DNA of 10,388 bases from UBA1858 sp963926275 (GTDB lineage Bacteria > Pseudomonadota > Gammaproteobacteria > UBA4575), in contig CAWUWP010000056.1 of assembly GCA_963926275.1 (NCBI GenBank), positions 1 to 10,388 of the forward strand. The letters run 5' to 3'. The position numbers and the translations under genes were made by a program. Under the pieces are notes generated by a model. That model was given only the letters and a program-made list of their open reading frames with translations. It had not been told where the DNA came from and made no database searches. Below, piece after piece: positions 7,102-10,388 of the stretch (position 1 is its first letter; each line of letters begins with the position of its first letter).

Positions 7102-7842
7102 ATGATGCAATTTATCCATAAATATGGTTCACCAAAATACTTTTATCATTGGTCTAAAGGGTGGCAGCGTTGGTTAACGGTCATCACCTTGCTTCTTTTA
7201 GGTTTTGGTTTGTACCAAGGGTTATTTGTCGCACCCACTGATTATCAACAAGGTGAAAGTTATCGAATTATTTTCATTCATGTGCCTGCTGCCTGGATGT
7301 CGATGTTTGTTTATATGTCGATGGCGGTATCCAGTATTGTTGCACTTGTGTGGCGCATAAAAGTGGCAGAAATTGTCATTGGAGAATGTGCCGTGATCGG
7401 AGCTTCATTCACAGCCTTAGCCCTTATCACTGGGATGTTATGGGGTAAACCCATGTGGGGAGCTTACTGGGTATGGGATGCACGTTTAACCTCAGAACTT
7501 GTATTACTTTTTTTGTACTTTGGAGTCATCGCACTGCATGGTGCATTTGATGATCCGCGTACCGGGGCTAGAGCCGCGGCAATACTTGCCATTGTAGGGA
7601 TGATTAATATTCCAATAATTAAGTATTCTGTGGAGTGGTGGAGCACATTACATCAGCCTGCCACGGTGGCTAAGTTTGGTAAACCATCAATGCACATGTC
7701 GATGTTAATTCCATTGCTGGTGATGGCGTTTGCATTTAAAACTTATTTCTTGGCATTGTTGTTTTCGCGCACACGTTCTGAAGTACTGGTTCGTGAGAAA
7801 AACACATCGTGGGTTAAAGAGATAGTGGAGAAAGAATCATGA
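7102..7842 (+). CDS. ccmC: Heme handling membrane protein CcmC
   Basis: CcmC presents heme on the periplasmic side and, with CcmD, loads it covalently on the chaperone CcmE. The 246-residue protein has about six membrane segments and the tryptophan-rich heme-binding (WWD) segment WGKPMWGAYWVWDARLTSE near 114-132. His60 (IFIHVPAAW) and His184 (STLHQPAT) are the heme ligands and fall at the same numbers as in E. coli CcmC. Translation may start at either of two adjacent ATGs (7102 or 7105); neither has a good ribosome site. The ATG lies two bases after the ccmB stop, and the gene's TGA overlaps the ccmD ATG (ATGA at 7839-7842), so the genes are probably translationally coupled. Confidence 0.96.
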   Translation: MMQFIHKYGSPKYFYHWSKGWQRWLTVITLLLLGFGLYQGLFVAPTDYQQGESYRIIFIHVPAAWMSMFVYMSMAVSSIVALVWRIKVAEIVIGECAVIGASFTALALITGMLWGKPMWGAYWVWDARLTSELVLLFLYFGVIALHGAFDDPRTGARAAAILAIVGMINIPIIKYSVEWWSTLHQPATVAKFGKPSMHMSMLIPLLVMAFAFKTYFLALLFSRTRSEVLVREKNTSWVKEIVEKES

Positions 7843-7991
7843 AAGAATTTTTTGCCATGGGTGGCTATGCATTTTTCGTATGGACATCTTATGCGATCGT
7901 TGCATTTGTCATGATAGCGAACGTGTTTGCCGCAGTAATGAAACGCAAATGGATCTTTAAAGAACTACGAAAATTATCGGAAGAATCCTAA
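7839..7991 (+). CDS. ccmD: Small heme exporter subunit CcmD
   Basis: CcmD is a small single-pass protein that stabilises the CcmC-CcmE complex and is needed to release holo-CcmE. This 50-codon gene begins MKEFFAMGGYAFFVWTSYAI, giving the family pattern of a short start, a GGYAFFVW motif and one membrane helix (about 8-32). A basic cytoplasmic tail follows (MKRKWIFKELRKL). The start overlaps the ccmC stop as ATGA, and GGAG lies eight bases upstream, the best ribosome site among the ccm genes. The position between ccmC and ccmE is the standard one. It stops at TAA, 14 bases before ccmE. Confidence 0.93.
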   Translation: MKEFFAMGGYAFFVWTSYAIVAFVMIANVFAAVMKRKWIFKELRKLSEES

Positions 7992-8005
7992 CTAGATTTA
8001 TAACT

Positions 8006-8470
8006 ATGACTCCAAAAAGAAAACAACGTTTAATATTTGTGATGGTACTGCTTGTTGGTTTTGGTGCTGCCACTGGATTAGCGCTATTCGCGTTCCAAAA
8101 GAATCTTTTATATTTTTATAGTCCATCGCAAATTGCTTCGGGTGAAGTGGAAACAGGCCAAATGTTTCGACTTGGCGGCCTAGTCGTTGAAGGCAGTGTT
8201 GTGCGTCAAAGTGATGGTATTACTACACAATTTGAATTAACTGATACGGCTGGCAGTATCACTGTCAGATACACTGGATTACTGCCAGATTTATTTCGTG
8301 AGGGCCAAGGTATTGTGGCTCAAGGTAAAATAAATCCTCAAGGTGTTTTTGTTGCGCAAGAAGTGCTTGCTAAACATGATGAAAACTATATGCCACCAGA
8401 AGTGGCAGAAGCATTAAAAGAAGCGGGTGCAAAACATCCTGTGTCTATTCCTAAGACGACAATTTATTAA
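8006..8470 (+). CDS. ccmE: Periplasmic heme chaperone CcmE
   Basis: CcmE carries heme through a covalent histidine bond from CcmC to the CcmF/H lyase. The 154-residue protein has an N-terminal membrane anchor (about 8-29) after a basic start (MTPKRKQR), then a periplasmic beta-barrel domain with the typical YFYSPSQI, FRLGGLVVEGSV and ITVRYTGLLPDLFREGQG segments. The heme-binding histidine is His124 within HDENY, the HxxxY motif of classical CcmE, with Tyr128 conserved. The C-terminal tail is flexible and starts MPPEV. There is no clear Shine-Dalgarno before the ATG. Confidence 0.96.
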   Translation: MTPKRKQRLIFVMVLLVGFGAATGLALFAFQKNLLYFYSPSQIASGEVETGQMFRLGGLVVEGSVVRQSDGITTQFELTDTAGSITVRYTGLLPDLFREGQGIVAQGKINPQGVFVAQEVLAKHDENYMPPEVAEALKEAGAKHPVSIPKTTIY

Positions 8471-8485
8471 ATTCTGGAAAATACT

Positions 8486-9154
8486 ATGGCTGCAGAAATT
8501 GGTCAGTTCGCATTAGTCATTGCATTGTGCTTGGCGATTATACAATCGACTGTGCCTTTGATAGGCGTTCATCGAAATAACTTGAGCTGGATGTCGGTGG
8601 GACGTACTGCTGCTAGTGGACAATTCTTGTTTTTGCTTATTTCATTTATTTGTTTGGCTTATTGCTTTGTGACGAATGATTTTTCAGTCTTATATGTCGC
8701 CAATAATTCTAATACTAAGTTACCTGTTTATTATCAAATATCAGCAGTGTGGGGTGCGCATGAAGGTTCTTTGCTTTTATGGGTGCTTGCGTTATCTGGC
8801 TGGGGTTTTGCAGTATCTATCTTTAGCCGTCCATTACCTGCGGATATGATTGCAAGAGTATTAGCGGTAATGGGTATGATCGGGATTGGCTTCATCTTGT
8901 TTACTGTACTTACTTCTAATCCATTTGAACGTTTATTCCCTGCAGCATTAGAAGGGCGAGATCTAAATCCTTTATTACAAGACCCTGGGTTAGTGATTCA
9001 TCCGCCCATGCTTTACATGGGTTATGTGGGTTTTTCAGTCGCCTTTTCCTTTGCTATCGCTGCTTTATTAAGTGGCAAGATGGATTCTGCCTGGGTACGT
9101 TGGTCGCGACCATGGGGCGAGTATTGCCTGGGTATTTCTAACCATCGGTATTAG
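8486..9154 (+). pseudogene. ccmF: Cytochrome c heme lyase CcmF, 5' part before a frameshift
   Basis: CcmF takes heme from CcmE and, with CcmH, attaches it to CXXCH motifs of apocytochromes; it also reduces the heme. This part encodes the first ~210 residues of a ~650-residue membrane protein: the GVHRNN start region, AVWGAHEGSLLLWV (88-101) and LQDPGLVIHPPMLYMGYVGFSV, in which His172 matches E. coli His173. A weak ribosome site (TGGAAA) precedes the ATG, 15 bases after ccmE. After SRPW (residue 210) one extra G in the GGGG run at 9114-9117 shifts the frame. The next 12 codons are not CcmF-like and end at TAG (9152-9154). As written it yields a truncated protein without the heme-binding WWD domain. 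I cannot tell a sequencing error from a real mutation. Confidence 0.88.
9114..9117 (+). other. Single-base insertion site in ccmF (GGGG run)
   Basis: The sequence reads CCA TGG GGC GAG, where CcmF homology expects CCA TGG GCG AGT (Pro-Trp-Ala-Ser). Dropping one G restores a single open frame from 8486 to the right edge. A short homopolymer is a typical place for base-calling or replication slippage errors. Confidence 0.85.
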
Positions 9155-10388
9155 TTTAGGAAGTTGGTGGGCATATCACGAACTTGGATGGGGCGGCTGG
9201 TGGTTCTGGGACCCGGTAGAAAATGCATCCTTTATGCCTTGGTTAGTCGGAACAGCATTGATTCATTCATTGGCCGTCACAGAAAAGCGTTCAACTTTTA
9301 AGAGTTGGACAATTCTTTTATCTATCATGGCATTTTCACTCAGCTTGTTAGGCACCTTCTTAGTTCGGTCAGGGGTATTGGTGTCGGTGCATTCTTTTGC
9401 AAGTGATCCTGCACGTGGCCTTTATATTTTAATCTTCCTGGCCATTGTTGTCGGTAGCTCGTTAACCTTATATGCATGGCGTGCCAATCAATTTAATTCG
9501 GGTGGACGATTTGATCTGATTTCTAAAGAAACCATGTTGCTCATTAATAACGTGTTGTTAGTGGTGGCAATGATCACAATCTTAATAGGGACGTTGTACC
9601 CATTATTTTTAGATGCACTAGGGTTACCAAAACTATCGGTGGGTCCTCCATACTTTTCAGCGGTGTTCGTTCCGTTGATGTTGCCGTTGGTAATATTGAT
9701 GGGAATAGGGCCGATTGCAAAATGGCGTCGTGTGCCAGTGAAAGAATTATTTAGCAAACTGAAAGTGTTATTACTATTAGGCGTTGCGCTAGGCATTATT
9801 CTTCCTTTAGCGATTTACCGAGATACGACGGTAATGACTGCGGTAGGAGTCGCAGCCGCTGCTTGGGCGATATTAACGGCGTTTTATGCCGTGCTTCGAT
9901 TAGTCTTCAAGCGTGATAGCTCTATGTCATTAGGTAAGGCTTACTCAAAAATACCCCGCGCTATGCTTGGCATGATGACTGCGCATGTGGGGATAGGCGT
10001 ATTTATACTAGGTGTTGTATTTACCAGTTCATTTAGTGACGAGAAAGAAACCAGTGCTAAATTTGGTGAGGAAATTGAATTAGCCGGTTATACCTTTGTG
10101 TTAGAAAACGTTGCGAGTGTGCAAGGACCCAATTATCAAGCGATGCGTGGCAGTGTCAACGTCACTAAGCAAGGAGCACCCGTGGTTATGTTGTATCCTG
10201 AAAAACGTATCTACACGGTACAAACAAATCCTATGACTGAGCCCGGCATTCAGACAGGTGTGTTCAGAGACTTGTATGTCTCTTTAGGCGAATCCGTGAG
10301 TGATGATGAATGGGGATTTAGAATTTATTATCGACCCTTTATACAGTGGGTATGGATAGGCACATTGCTGATGGCATTTGGAGGGCTT
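9117..10388 (+). pseudogene. ccmF: CcmF, 3' part in the shifted frame, C-terminus beyond right edge
   Basis: This frame continues CcmF from ASIAWVFLTIGISLGSWWAY and stays open for 424 codons to the window end. Joined to the 5' part it gives about 634 residues, against 647 in E. coli, so only some tens of codons are missing. In joined numbering it carries the WWD heme-binding motif WGGWWFWDPVEN (235-246). The heme-ligand histidines are His260 (LIHSLAV), His302 (SVHSFASDPARG) and His500 (MTAHVGIG), matching E. coli His261, His303 and His491. The periplasmic segment near the end has LYPEKRIYT and MTEPGI, also typical. The frame has no stops and all motifs are intact, so the lesion is isolated. 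If translated alone it would need an internal start such as ATG at 9234, which lies after the WWD motif. ccmG, ccmH and possibly ccmI would be expected next. Confidence 0.9.

Noticed and set aside
9105..9125. Programmed ribosomal frameshift in ccmF
   Set aside because: Restoring the frame needs a +1 shift at TGG-GGC with no slippery heptamer, stop codon at the site or evident hairpin, and CcmF is not known to use one. An extra base is simpler.
9488..9796. Minus-strand 102-codon frame
   Set aside because: It is antisense to conserved CcmF sequence in the shifted frame, which continues without stops.

Overview
The window looks like chromosome from a sulfur-oxidising gammaproteobacterium of moderate to low GC. 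The evidence is an Enterobacteria-like Mfd, a flavocytochrome c sulfide dehydrogenase that reads closely like the remembered Allochromatium vinosum enzyme, and a System I cytochrome c maturation operon. I cannot name the genus. Genes fill nearly the whole window; the largest gaps are just under 150 bases and hold the regulatory signals.

Layout. Positions 1-2876 (minus) hold the first ~958 codons of mfd, the transcription-repair coupling factor, which runs off the left edge. A near-perfect hairpin terminator at 2910-2938 separates it from a minus-strand sulfide-oxidation pair: fccA (diheme cytochrome c, 4264-4926) followed by fccB (Tat-exported flavoprotein, 2960-4243). These have their own promoter with a perfect -10. 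Upstream, also minus, is a NapC/NirT-type membrane-anchored tetraheme cytochrome (5073-5621). A 147-bp divergent intergenic region holds a strong FNR/ANR-type box, TTGATATATATCAT at 5717-5730. From 5769 rightward (plus) comes the cytochrome c maturation operon ccmA-ccmB-ccmC-ccmD-ccmE-ccmF, including a 50-residue ccmD at 7839-7991.

How the genes work together. FccAB oxidises sulfide in the periplasm and passes electrons to c-type hemes. The tetraheme protein is of the family that links the quinone pool to periplasmic redox proteins. CcmABCDEF exports heme, loads it on the CcmE chaperone and ligates it to CXXCH motifs, of which these two cytochromes carry six. The stretch from 2960 to the right edge is therefore a c-type cytochrome production and use island, probably oxygen-regulated through the shared intergenic region.

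Main anomalies. ccmF is broken by one extra G in a GGGG run at 9114-9117, while both halves are otherwise fully conserved, so this is either a base-calling error or a very recent mutation. FccA carries a strongly acidic insert of about 20 residues in its first heme domain. mfd appears to start at GTG without a Shine-Dalgarno sequence, right behind a -10-like element. I found no mobile element, CRISPR array, RNA gene or clearly new system; the novelty here is in arrangement and regulation.
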